Below, piece by piece: positions 44,795 to 52,751 of a DNA stretch of 64,000 bases. The notes under the pieces are model-generated. The model was not told where the DNA came from and did no database searches. It saw only the letters and a program-made list of their open reading frames with translations. Position 1 is the first letter of the stretch; each line of letters opens with the position of its first letter. The stretch comes from Streptomyces bicolor (lineage in GTDB: Bacteria > Actinomycetota > Actinomycetes > Streptomycetales > Streptomycetaceae), in the NCBI RefSeq assembly GCF_000719285.1, contig NZ_JOFS01000007.1:62001-126000 (forward strand), in the 5' to 3' direction. A program made the translations under genes and the position numbers.

Positions 44795-46660
44795 TCAGGG
44801 GAGCTTCTGTTTGTCGGTGCGCTGCAACGCGCACATGATGTATCGAAACCCTTGGTCCCAGGAATCCTCCGGCAGGTACCAGGCGTCAAGGCCGTAGTCC
44901 TTGCTCTTCACCTCCGCTTGATAGGTGTTCGAGCAGAGCACGGGCGCTTCGTCGATCGCCTTCTTGAATCCCATGCCGTCGGGAGCCCTGACAAAACCTA
45001 CGACCTCTTCGTCGTGCGGAGCATCGCAGTCGGCCAGGAAAGCGGAATAATAGGTCCTTTCCTTCCTCCAGTTCAGACAGTCGCCGACCGATATGTTCTG
45101 GAGGTAGACCTCTTCGCCGACGGCTCGGTAACCGCCTACCTCACCCTCGAGGGCGACGGTCTTGTTGAAGACCAGGCATGCGGTGTCGTGCACGCCGCGG
45201 TCCCATCCCTTCTCGCTCGGTACCAGTGAGAAGGGATGGGCGTCGGCGAGGCTGTCCACGGTCTCACGCAGCAGTGACTCGCAGCGTTCGGGCCCGTTCT
45301 GCTGGGCGTCTTCGAGGGAACTCGCCGCATCCTTCCTCACGACCTGCGCGTCCACTTCTTCGTGCTCCTTGACGCAGTCCACCAGGGCGAGGCGAGGAAG
45401 CCCTTTGAACTCGCCTTCGTCCCAGGCCGCCGAAACGCACTCGCCGGGCCGCAGTGCGCGGCTGAGCTCGACCTGGTCTCCGTACGGCATGCTCCCGGTG
45501 GGAGTCGGCTGTTCCGCCTGGTCCTCCGACCCCCCGAGCAGCGCGGTCGCCGCCCATACGCCACCGCCGACGATCAGCACCGCAGCAGCCGTTACGGCGA
45601 TGACGGTGGCTGTCGGCTTCTTCCCGGACGGTCTCGGTTCCCCGGCCGGCTCGACCACCGGTTCGCTCCGCGGACCCCTCCCGTCCTGCTGAGGAGCGGT
45701 CGGCGGAGGGCGATCGGCTGGGGAAGGCGCCGGCCGCTCCACCCGCTGTGTGGGCGGGTGGGTGTCCGGTGGGGCCTTCGCTGGGCCGTCCCCGGGAAGC
45801 CGTTCGAGAAGGACCGCCGCTTCGGTGCCGTTCATGCGCCGGGCCGGATCCTTTTGTAAAAGGCCGCGCAGGACAGGCTCCAGCTCCCCGGTCAGGTGCA
45901 TTTCCCGGGGCTCCTCGAAGAGCAGCGCGGTCAGTGTGGAGACTTCCGTGTCACGGTCGAACGGCCCCTCCCCGACCACGGCGAAGTACAGTGTGGCGCC
46001 CAGTGAGAAGAGGTCGGACGCCAGGCTCGGAGGCGATCCGCGGGCCCTCTCCGGAGCCAGGAACCCGGGTGTGCCGATGATGCGGGAGTCGGCCGTGAGT
46101 CTGGGTTCTCCTGAGTCCGGGCGCAGCGCGATCCCGTAGTCGGTCAGAAGCACTCGGCCGATCCGGTACCTGCCCGGGGTCGTGGGGCGTGGCTCACGAG
46201 TGACCAGGATGTTGGCCGGTTTGACGTCCCGGTGGAGGATGCCGAGCCGGTGACCGGCTGTCAGCGCGTCCAGTACGCCGAGTCCGATCTGTGTGACCTC
46301 AGGCCTCGACAACGGCCCCTGGGCTCGCACGAGCTCATACAGGTCGACGGCTCCCGGGACATACTCCATGACGATCCACGGCAGGTTGTCCTCCTCGAAG
46401 ACGTCGTGCACGGTGACCGCGTGCGGATGGCCGCGCAGGCTGGCGGCGAGTCGGGCTTCTCCGCGGACCCTCGCGATTCGAGCGGTCAGTTCCTGCTCGG
46501 ACACACCCGGTGGCAAGGCCATTTCCTTGACGACCACTTCGCATGCCAGATCGAGATCGATGGCGAGCCAGACTCTCCCCATGCCGCCGGCGCCGAGCCT
46601 GCGGACCAGGCGATATCGCCTCGCGATGACGCGGCCGACGCCGTCATCCGTCGGTGACAC
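44795..46660 (-). CDS. membrane Ser/Thr protein kinase with extracellular Cys-paired sensor
   Basis: 621 residues from GTG 46660 with GGAGG upstream. Kinase domain 12-290: GAGGMGRV, Lys45, HRD (143-145), DYG (174-176) instead of DFG, and GTPGFLAPE. Pro-rich linker 291-350, one membrane helix 351-375. The outer ~240 residues contain two repeats of GxC...DC...H-E pattern (RPGECVS...LVDCVKEHEEV; SVGDCLNW...LADCDAPHDEEV), as in septum-formation (PF13845-like) domains. It probably senses a cell-envelope signal. Substrate unknown. It is divergent from the GT-C membrane protein gene with an A+T-rich interval between. Confidence 0.9.
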   Translation of the reverse strand: MSPTDDGVGRVIARRYRLVRRLGAGGMGRVWLAIDLDLACEVVVKEMALPPGVSEQELTARIARVRGEARLAASLRGHPHAVTVHDVFEEDNLPWIVMEYVPGAVDLYELVRAQGPLSRPEVTQIGLGVLDALTAGHRLGILHRDVKPANILVTREPRPTTPGRYRIGRVLLTDYGIALRPDSGEPRLTADSRIIGTPGFLAPERARGSPPSLASDLFSLGATLYFAVVGEGPFDRDTEVSTLTALLFEEPREMHLTGELEPVLRGLLQKDPARRMNGTEAAVLLERLPGDGPAKAPPDTHPPTQRVERPAPSPADRPPPTAPQQDGRGPRSEPVVEPAGEPRPSGKKPTATVIAVTAAAVLIVGGGVWAATALLGGSEDQAEQPTPTGSMPYGDQVELSRALRPGECVSAAWDEGEFKGLPRLALVDCVKEHEEVDAQVVRKDAASSLEDAQQNGPERCESLLRETVDSLADAHPFSLVPSEKGWDRGVHDTACLVFNKTVALEGEVGGYRAVGEEVYLQNISVGDCLNWRKERTYYSAFLADCDAPHDEEVVGFVRAPDGMGFKKAIDEAPVLCSNTYQAEVKSKDYGLDAWYLPEDSWDQGFRYIMCALQRTDKQKLP

Positions 46661-46807
46661 AGCAGCACCTCCAAGGCGTTTCCGGCATACGGAAGGCCCA
46701 CCGTCACCCCGAGAAAGCCACTATAAGGGTAGATTGCCTCTCAAAAATCCGCAAATAGAAGAATTCCGGACAGAATTCGCTACACTCGGTTGAGGAAGGG
46801 AGGTTGA

Positions 46808-48127
46808 ATGAAGGGGGATTTCGCCTTGTGCCAGGTTGGAACGGGGGTGGCTGGAAGGAAAGCCGGAAGGAAATGCGCGGGAGTTGGGGCGCGACTATGG
46901 TTGGCGGCAGCCTGTATGGCCGCAGTGAACCTGGCGATTCGTGGCACGTGGATCGCGGCTGTTCATCCGGCCCCGTCCAGCGACTACGCCTGGTATTTCA
47001 ACGCGGCAACCCGTCTCGCCGACGGCCTCGGTTATGTGCAGGGGAACGGGGAACCCACAGCGTACTGGCCCGTGGGATGGCCATTCACCCTCTCCGTGAT
47101 TTTCCGGTTCACCGGCCCTTCGGTGGCAGCGGGGCTCGTTTTGCAGACGGTGCTCTCCGCGGTTACCGCCGCACTCGTCACGGTGCTCGCCCATCGGTTG
47201 ACCGGCGAACTGCGGGTCGCGGTCGCCGCCGGTGTGGCGTACACGCTTCTGCCGTCCGGCTGGGCCTGGGATTCCCAACTGGGCTCGGAACAGACCTTCA
47301 CCGTGCTTGTCGTCGCGATGCTGCTGGTGCTGGCCGGTGCGGAGGGCGCGTCGCGGTTCGCCGTGGCGGGTGCCCTGGCCGGACTCGCCTGCCTGGTTCG
47401 CCCGACCCTTCTCGTCTTCCCGGCAGCACTGCTCCTCATTGAGTTGCTGCGCCGGCGCGCCCTCCGCAGAGCGCTGCTCCACACCGTGGCGTTCACCCTG
47501 GCGATGTCGGTGGTCATCGCTCCGTGGACGTCGCGGAACGCGGTTGTGCTCGGCTCGCCGGTGCCGGTCTCGACCAACGGCGGCATCAACCTCTATCAGG
47601 GGACGCGGACCACATCCGGTTACTGGTGGTCGAGTGATCCGGCGGACAACCCATTGCTGCGCACCGACGACGAGGTGGTACGCGACCGGATGGGCACCGA
47701 CCTGGCCTTCGAGTTCTGGTCGGAACATCCGGGCAGACTCGTGGCAGAGGCGCCGTCGAGGATCGCCGGGCTGTACAGCGGCAATGAGACCCCGTTCCGC
47801 TGGCTGCACATCCACGGGGACTGGTCGCCGGAAACCTACCGCCAATGGCAGCGGGCCGCCGACCTCGTGTACTGGGCGCTCATGGCGGTGGCCTGCGTGG
47901 GAGCCGTCGTACTGGGGCGCCGTAGACGGCAGGTGCTGTCACTGCTCGGTGGCTTCCTCGTGTTCTACACGGCGCTGTGGTGCCTCTTCCCGACCTGGGA
48001 CCGCTTCCGCTTCCCTCTCATGCCGGTGTTCGCGGTCCTCGCGGGCTGCGGGTTCCTTTCGTCGCGCAACAGAGACACCTCGGCGAGCGCATCGGGCGAC
48101 AGTCCCCGCCCGCGCAGCCGTGTCTAG
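46808..48127 (+). CDS. GT-C/GT39-type membrane glycosyltransferase-like protein, C-terminus possibly cut by an IS
   Basis: 439 residues, ATG 46808 behind GGGAGG. Eight to ten membrane helices; the first loop SSDYAWYFNAATRLADGLGY and EPTAYWPVGWPFTL resemble the ArnT/PMT (GT39/GT83) catalytic loop with its acidic residue, and later FPTWDRFRFPLMPVFAVLAG is also common in that family. It likely transfers a sugar from a polyprenyl phosphate on the outer face. The stop codon TAG at 48125-48127 coincides with the first base of the IS630 terminal repeat, so the insertion may have supplied a new stop and removed a short tail. Upstream, two GAATTC repeats and a TACACT precede it. Confidence 0.8.
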   Translation: MKGDFALCQVGTGVAGRKAGRKCAGVGARLWLAAACMAAVNLAIRGTWIAAVHPAPSSDYAWYFNAATRLADGLGYVQGNGEPTAYWPVGWPFTLSVIFRFTGPSVAAGLVLQTVLSAVTAALVTVLAHRLTGELRVAVAAGVAYTLLPSGWAWDSQLGSEQTFTVLVVAMLLVLAGAEGASRFAVAGALAGLACLVRPTLLVFPAALLLIELLRRRALRRALLHTVAFTLAMSVVIAPWTSRNAVVLGSPVPVSTNGGINLYQGTRTTSGYWWSSDPADNPLLRTDDEVVRDRMGTDLAFEFWSEHPGRLVAEAPSRIAGLYSGNETPFRWLHIHGDWSPETYRQWQRAADLVYWALMAVACVGAVVLGRRRRQVLSLLGGFLVFYTALWCLFPTWDRFRFPLMPVFAVLAGCGFLSSRNRDTSASASGDSPRPRSRV

Positions 48128-48777
48128 TGCTCTGGCCGCATAGGTTCGCCGGGTCGGACGTCGTGGCGGTTGGATGTGCGATGACGTCCGCCCCGACCGC
48201 TGGAGGCGCGGTGGCCGAGCTCGTCCTTGTGTGCGGGCTGACCGACCAGGAGGGGCAGAAGCTGCAGCAGATCGTGCGCCGCGGCAGCACCAACTCGGTG
48301 CGCTACCGGCGCGCGATGATGCTGCCGGCTTCCGCCGACGGGAACCGCGCACCGGTGATCGCACAGCTGGTGCTCGCCGACGAGGACACCGTGCGGGATG
48401 TGATCCACCCGTTCAACGAGATCGGCCTGGCCTGCCTGGACCCTCGGTGGGCGGGAGGCCGTCCCCGCCTGCTCAGGCCTTCCGCAAACTCGCCGCCTAC
48501 CTGCGGAAAATGCACGGTCGCGTCATCTGGATCGGCCGCGAGGCGTTAGGGTGCCTGCTCGCCCGCCGCGGCATCATCTTCCCGCGCGCCAAGACACTGA
48601 TCGAAGCCCACTTTGGGTCGCTGCCCCAGGCGCAACGTCAGCGCCCGCCACCGCGACGCCCTGGCCGCCCGGCGCAAGGAACGCGCCCACATCCGATGCG
48701 AAAAGGGCATCGCTGGGGCGGACGCCCCCTCGCCACCGCGGCCTGAACGACCCGGCGAACCTACGCGGTCAGAGCAC
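48127..48777 (+). mobile_element. IS630-family element, internally deleted, with both terminal inverted repeats
   Basis: Terminal repeats of 30 bp at 48127-48156 and 48748-48777 match at 28 positions when one is inverted (both start GTGCTCTG). Between them are fragments of an IS630 transposase: from ATG 48181 the N-terminal helix-turn-helix part (LTDQEGQKLQQIVRRGSTNS, VIAQLVLADEDTVRDVI, DPRWAGGRPRLL); then a jump and frame change to KLAAYLRKMHGRVIWIGREAL with CLLARRGI; then a second jump straight to IEAHFGSL and, in shifting frames, ARHRDALAARRKERAHIR and GHRWGGRPLATAA at the natural C-terminus. Most of the DDE catalytic core is missing. At 651 bp it is a non-autonomous relic. Confidence 0.85.
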
Positions 48778-48856
48778 CAGTCGCGCCCGGCGGCGGCACC
48801 GGCAGCAGCGCGGCAGTGGCGTGCAACTCAGCCTGCCTCAACCGCGCCCACCCCAC
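48761..48856 (-). pseudogene. possible gene stub cut by the IS630 element
   Basis: On the minus strand downstream of the 58-residue gene, a GTG at 48856 opens a frame with G/C-rich third positions (VGWARLRQAELHATAALLPV, then PPPG) that runs into the IS terminal repeat and ends at a TAG inside it (48761-48763). It may be the first part of a gene destroyed by the insertion. Only 31 codons remain and no family is recognised. Confidence 0.3.
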
Positions 48857-48872
48857 GAACGCGACCGGAACC

Positions 48873-49049
48873 TCAGCCGGCCTCCTCGTTCTGTGCCCGC
48901 CCGCGTCCAGGGCCTCCGGTCGACTGCAGATCCGCATCCAAGGCCGACAGGTCCGCGTTCAGCGCAGCCATCAGCTCCTCCATCTGCTGCAGCAGCCCCT
49001 TCGGCTGACCGGCACCGCCGGCCTGCTGCGGTGCGATTTCCTCGGACAT
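48873..49049 (-). CDS. small acidic protein of 58 residues (unidentified)
   Basis: ATG 49049 with GAGGAGG 6 nt upstream, an excellent ribosome site. The product starts MSEEIAPQQAGGAGQ, has one likely amphipathic helix (LLQQMEELMAALNADLSALD) and a disordered C-terminus rich in Gly, Arg and Glu. No Cys, signal peptide or known motif. The size and leader-like helix would fit a peptide precursor or a small regulator, but there is no modifying enzyme beside it: the next gene downstream appears cut by the IS630 relic. The gene is followed upstream by a 240-bp interval to the LLM oxidoreductase with no other feature seen. Confidence 0.55.
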   Translation of the reverse strand: MSEEIAPQQAGGAGQPKGLLQQMEELMAALNADLSALDADLQSTGGPGRGRAQNEEAG

Positions 49050-49289
49050 GACGGCCTCCTCGGCCTCCGGCCCCGGGCAGAGAAGGGCCGACACGGTGAC
49101 GCCCCGGCGGTCACGGGCCGGCGCGGGAGCCGGCCGTCCGGCTCCGCCCCAGCCAACGATCACCGTCGGGGGCGGTCACTGGCCCGGGCGAGGGGCGGCA
49201 ACCGCATGGCGGGAATTCACTCGACCGGGGACACGAGGGGCGGGGGGACCGGTGCGGTCGGCCGGTGCGACGGCGTGCAGGATGGAGGT

Positions 49290-50213
49290 ATGGATCTTCG
49301 CATCTTCACCGAGCCCCAGCAGGGCGCCACCTACGACACCCTCCTCACCGTGGCGAAGGCCACCGAAGACCTTGGATTCGACGCGTTCTTCCGGTCGGAC
49401 CACTACCTCAAGATGGGCTCCGTGGACGGCCTTCCCGGCCCCACCGACGCCTGGATCACCCTCGCCGGCCTCGCACGCGAGACCAAGCGCATCCGCCTCG
49501 GCACCCTGATGACCGCCGGCACCTTCCGGCTGCCCGGCGTGCTCGCCATCCAGGTCGCGCAGGTCGACCAGATGTCCGGCGGCCGGGTCGAACTCGGCCT
49601 GGGCGCGGGCTGGTTCGAGGAGGAGCACAAGGCGTACGGCATCCCGTTCCCGAAGGAGAAGTTCGGGCGGCTGGAGGAGCAGCTCGCCATCGTCACCGGT
49701 CTGTGGTCGACCGAGACCGGGCGGACCTTCGACTTCCACGGCACCTACTACGACCTCACCGACTCGCCGGCCCTGCCCAAGCCCGCCCAGGACAGGATCC
49801 CGGTCCTGATCGGCGGACACGGCACCACCCGTACGCCCCGGCTCGCCGCCAGGTACGCCGACGAGTTCAACATGCCGTTCGCCTCGATCGAGGACAGCGA
49901 GCGGCAGTTCGGGCGCGTCCGGGCCGCCGCCGAGGAGGCCGGCCGCAAGGGCGACGAGCTCGTCTACTCCAACGCCCTTGTCGTCTGCGTCGGCAAGGAC
50001 GACCACGAGGTCGCCCGTCGCGCCGCCGCCATCGGGCGGGAGGTCGACGAGCTGAAGCTCAACGGGCTCGCCGGCTCCCCGGAGGAGGTCGTCGACAAGA
50101 TCGGCCGATACCAGGAGATCGGCTCGCAGCGGCTCTACCTCCAGCTCCTCGACCTCGACGACCTGGACCACCTGGAGCTCATCTCCTCCCAGGTGCAGTC
50201 GCAGCTGTCGTAG
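49290..50213 (+). CDS. LLM-class F420-dependent oxidoreductase
   Basis: 307 residues, ATG 49290. Luciferase-like TIM barrel: MDLRIFTEPQQGATYDTLL, DAFFRSDHYLKM, RLGTLMTAGTFRLPGVLAIQVAQVDQMSGGRVELGLGAGWFEEEHKAYGIPFP, and VLIGGHGTTRTPRLAARYADEFN. The order and the GLGAGW and IGG motifs are those of the F420-dependent group common in actinobacteria. Substrate unknown. The ribosome site GGAGGT is unusually close to the ATG, so a weakly translated or slightly different start is possible. Single gene. Confidence 0.88.
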   Translation: MDLRIFTEPQQGATYDTLLTVAKATEDLGFDAFFRSDHYLKMGSVDGLPGPTDAWITLAGLARETKRIRLGTLMTAGTFRLPGVLAIQVAQVDQMSGGRVELGLGAGWFEEEHKAYGIPFPKEKFGRLEEQLAIVTGLWSTETGRTFDFHGTYYDLTDSPALPKPAQDRIPVLIGGHGTTRTPRLAARYADEFNMPFASIEDSERQFGRVRAAAEEAGRKGDELVYSNALVVCVGKDDHEVARRAAAIGREVDELKLNGLAGSPEEVVDKIGRYQEIGSQRLYLQLLDLDDLDHLELISSQVQSQLS

Positions 50214-50225
50214 AGCCGGTACGAG

Positions 50226-50250
50226 CGATCCATGCGTCTCCGGTGGATCG
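50226..50250. terminator. hairpin between convergent LLM and methyltransferase genes
   Basis: CGATCCA (50226-50232) and TGGATCG (50244-50250) form a perfect 7-bp stem with an 11-nt loop in the 70-bp gap between the two convergent stop codons. Confidence 0.45.
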
Positions 50251-50283
50251 GGCCGATGCGGACGGTCCGCCGGATGACGCCCC

Positions 50284-51084
50284 TCATCGCTTGTGACCGA
50301 CCCCCACGTACAGGGGTATCTCCTCGCCCCCGTGCCGCTCGCCGAGCTCGGGGTGCCACTCGCAGGCGAGCACCACGCCCGGGTCCACCAGGTCGAGCCC
50401 GGTGAAGAAGCCGGCGAACTCCGCGCGGGAGCGCACCTGCGCCGGGGTGCCGCCCTTGCGGTACACCTCGACGACGCGCTCCCAGGTCTCCGGGTCGAAG
50501 TCCCCCGTCGCATGGGACAACGTCAGGCAGCTTCCGGGCGCCAGGGGTTCGAGCAGCTCGCGCACGATCCGGCCGGGTTCGTCCTCGTCCACCACTAGGT
50601 GCAGCAGGGCCACCAGGGACAGCGCGATCGGCTGCGTGAAGTCCAGGGTTTCCCGCGCCGCCGCGAGGATCCTCCCGGGCTCCCGAACGTCGCCGTGGAC
50701 GTAGGCCGTCCTTCCCTCGTGTGTGCTGTGCAGCAGGGCCTCGGCGTGCCTGAGGACGATCGGATCGTTGTCGGCGTACACCACCCGGGCGTCGGGGGTG
50801 ATCCCCTGCACGATCTGGTGGAGGTTCGGCTCGGTCGGAATCCCGGTTCCGATGTCGAGGAACTGGCGCACTCCCCGCTCGGCCAGCAGCCGGGAGGCCC
50901 GGTGCATGAACCGGCGGTTGGCCCGCGCCATCTCCCGCACGGCGGGGAACAGGGAGATCACCTGCTCGGCAGCCGCCGCGTCGACCGGGTAGTTGTCCTT
51001 CCCGCCGAGGAAGTAGTCGTACATACGGGCCGAGTGGGGCTGGCTGGTGTCGATGGGGGTCGCGCGTAATCCGGCGTCTGTCAC
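50284..51084 (-). CDS. SAM-dependent methyltransferase, DUF574/PF04672 family
   Basis: 266 residues from GTG 51084 with GGAGG upstream. Signature segments: PHSARMYDYFLGGKDNYPVD near the N-terminus, QFLDIGTGIPTEPNLHQ (SAM site), ARVVYADNDPIVLRHAEALL and REPGRIL, all diagnostic of this Streptomyces-rich family. Targets are unknown; many copies exist per genome and some affect antibiotic production or development. It stands alone, divergent from the Hen1-Pnkp operon across 161 bp, which has an A+T-rich patch (AAAATTTA) near 51166. Confidence 0.92.
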   Translation of the reverse strand: MTDAGLRATPIDTSQPHSARMYDYFLGGKDNYPVDAAAAEQVISLFPAVREMARANRRFMHRASRLLAERGVRQFLDIGTGIPTEPNLHQIVQGITPDARVVYADNDPIVLRHAEALLHSTHEGRTAYVHGDVREPGRILAAARETLDFTQPIALSLVALLHLVVDEDEPGRIVRELLEPLAPGSCLTLSHATGDFDPETWERVVEVYRKGGTPAQVRSRAEFAGFFTGLDLVDPGVVLACEWHPELGERHGGEEIPLYVGVGHKR

Positions 51085-51245
51085 GTGAGGCCTCCGCTTC
51101 CGGTCATACGTGGGCGATCGGTCGTGCGTTGTTCGAACACCCGGACGGTTGTGGAGGCTAGCGAAAATTTACGGGTGATGCCGATGCCCGCTCTGTACGG
51201 TGTGCGTATCCGCAGTTCAGACCCCTACTCCAAGGCCTGCCCACC

Positions 51246-52751
51246 GTGTTCCTGACCATCACCACCACCGGCACTCCAGAGCGCCCGGCCACCGACCTCG
51301 GCTACCTGCTGCACAAGCACCCCGAGAAATCCCAGGCGTTCTCCACCTCCTACGGCAAGGCCCACGTCCTCTACCCGGAGGCGGACGCCGAGCGCTGCGC
51401 GGCGGCGCTCCTGCTGGAGGTCGACGCGGTGGCGCTGGTCCGGCGCGGCAAGGGCAAGGGCCGGGGCGGCGCACCCGACGCGGCGCTCGCGCAGTACGTG
51501 AACGACCGCCCGTACGCCGCGTCCTCGCTGCTCGCGGTCGCCCTCAGCGCCGTGTTCTCCAGCGCCATGCGGGGCGTGTGCAACGCCCGCCCCGAGCGCG
51601 CCGCCCAGCCGCTGCCCCTGCGCATCGAGGTGCCCGCGCTGCCGGCCCGGGGCGGCCCGGAGCTCGTACGACGCCTCTTCGAGCCGCTCGGCTGGGCGGT
51701 GACCGCCGAACCGGTCCCGCTGGACGTGCGGTTCCCCGAGTGGGGCGACTCGCGCTACGTCCGGCTCGTCCTGGAGTCGGAGGCCCTGACGCTCGCCGAG
51801 GCCCTGCGCCACCTCTACGTCCTGCTCCCCGTCCTCGACGACGCCAAGCACTACTGGGTCTCCTCCGACGAGGTGGACAAGCTGCTGCGGGCCGGCGAGG
51901 GCTGGCTCCCGGACCACCCGGAGCAGAAGCTGATCACCAGCCGGTATCTGTCGCGCCGCTGGTCGCTGACCCGCGAGGCGATGGAGCGGCTGGAGCTCGT
52001 ACGGCTCGCGGAGGCCGACGACAGCGAGGTCGAGGACATCGACAACGCCGTCGAGGCCGAGAGCGAGGTCGAGGAGAAGCCGACCCCGCTCGCCGTGCAG
52101 CGCCGGGACGCGATCATCGCCGCCCTCAAGGCGTCCGGCGCCGCGCGCGTGCTCGACCTCGGGTGCGGGCAGGGCCAGTTGGTGCAGGCCCTCCTCAAGG
52201 ATCCGGCGTTCACCGAGATCGTCGGCGTGGACGTGTCCATGCGGGCGCTGACCATCGCCGGGAGGCGGCTGAAGCTGGACCGGATGGGGGAGCGGCAGGC
52301 CTCGCGTGTGAAGCTCTTCCAGGGCTCCCTCGCCTACACCGACAACCGGCTCAAGGGCTACGACGCCGCCGTCCTCAGCGAGGTCATCGAGCACCTCGAC
52401 CTGCCCCGGCTGCCCGCCCTGGAGTACGCGGTGTTCGGCTCGGCCCGCCCGAGGACCGTCCTCGTGACCACCCCGAACGTCGAGTACAACGTCCGCTGGG
52501 AGTCCCTCCCGGCCGGGCACGTCCGGCACGGCGACCACCGCTTCGAGTGGACGCGCGACGAGTTCCGGGCATGGGCGACGGCGGTGGCCGAACGGCACGG
52601 ATACGGCGTGCAGTTCGTGCCCGTGGGGCCGGACGACCCCGAGGTGGGGCCGCCCACACAGATGGCCATTTTTGAAATGAACACAGCCGACATGAACACC
52701 GGCACCCAGAACAACCTGAACGACGAGAAGAAGGAGGCGAAGGCCGCATGA
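51246..52751 (+). CDS. hen1: 3'-terminal RNA ribose 2'-O-methyltransferase Hen1
   Basis: 501 residues from GTG 51246. The N-terminal half (1-~245) is the bacterial Hen1 N-domain with TSYGKAHVLYPEA and QYVNDRPYAASSLLAVALS. The C-terminal methyltransferase has DLGCGQG (304-310) and the Hen1 metal site Glu379, Glu382, His383 (SEVIEHLD) and His431 (HGDHRFEWTRDEF). It marks the repaired RNA 3' end at the cleavage site with a 2'-O-methyl group so that the nuclease cannot cut again. The last ~25 residues (MNTADMNTGTQNN...) are low-complexity and lie over the AAGGAGG ribosome site of pnkp, overlapped by ATGA. Confidence 0.95.
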   Translation: MFLTITTTGTPERPATDLGYLLHKHPEKSQAFSTSYGKAHVLYPEADAERCAAALLLEVDAVALVRRGKGKGRGGAPDAALAQYVNDRPYAASSLLAVALSAVFSSAMRGVCNARPERAAQPLPLRIEVPALPARGGPELVRRLFEPLGWAVTAEPVPLDVRFPEWGDSRYVRLVLESEALTLAEALRHLYVLLPVLDDAKHYWVSSDEVDKLLRAGEGWLPDHPEQKLITSRYLSRRWSLTREAMERLELVRLAEADDSEVEDIDNAVEAESEVEEKPTPLAVQRRDAIIAALKASGAARVLDLGCGQGQLVQALLKDPAFTEIVGVDVSMRALTIAGRRLKLDRMGERQASRVKLFQGSLAYTDNRLKGYDAAVLSEVIEHLDLPRLPALEYAVFGSARPRTVLVTTPNVEYNVRWESLPAGHVRHGDHRFEWTRDEFRAWATAVAERHGYGVQFVPVGPDDPEVGPPTQMAIFEMNTADMNTGTQNNLNDEKKEAKAA

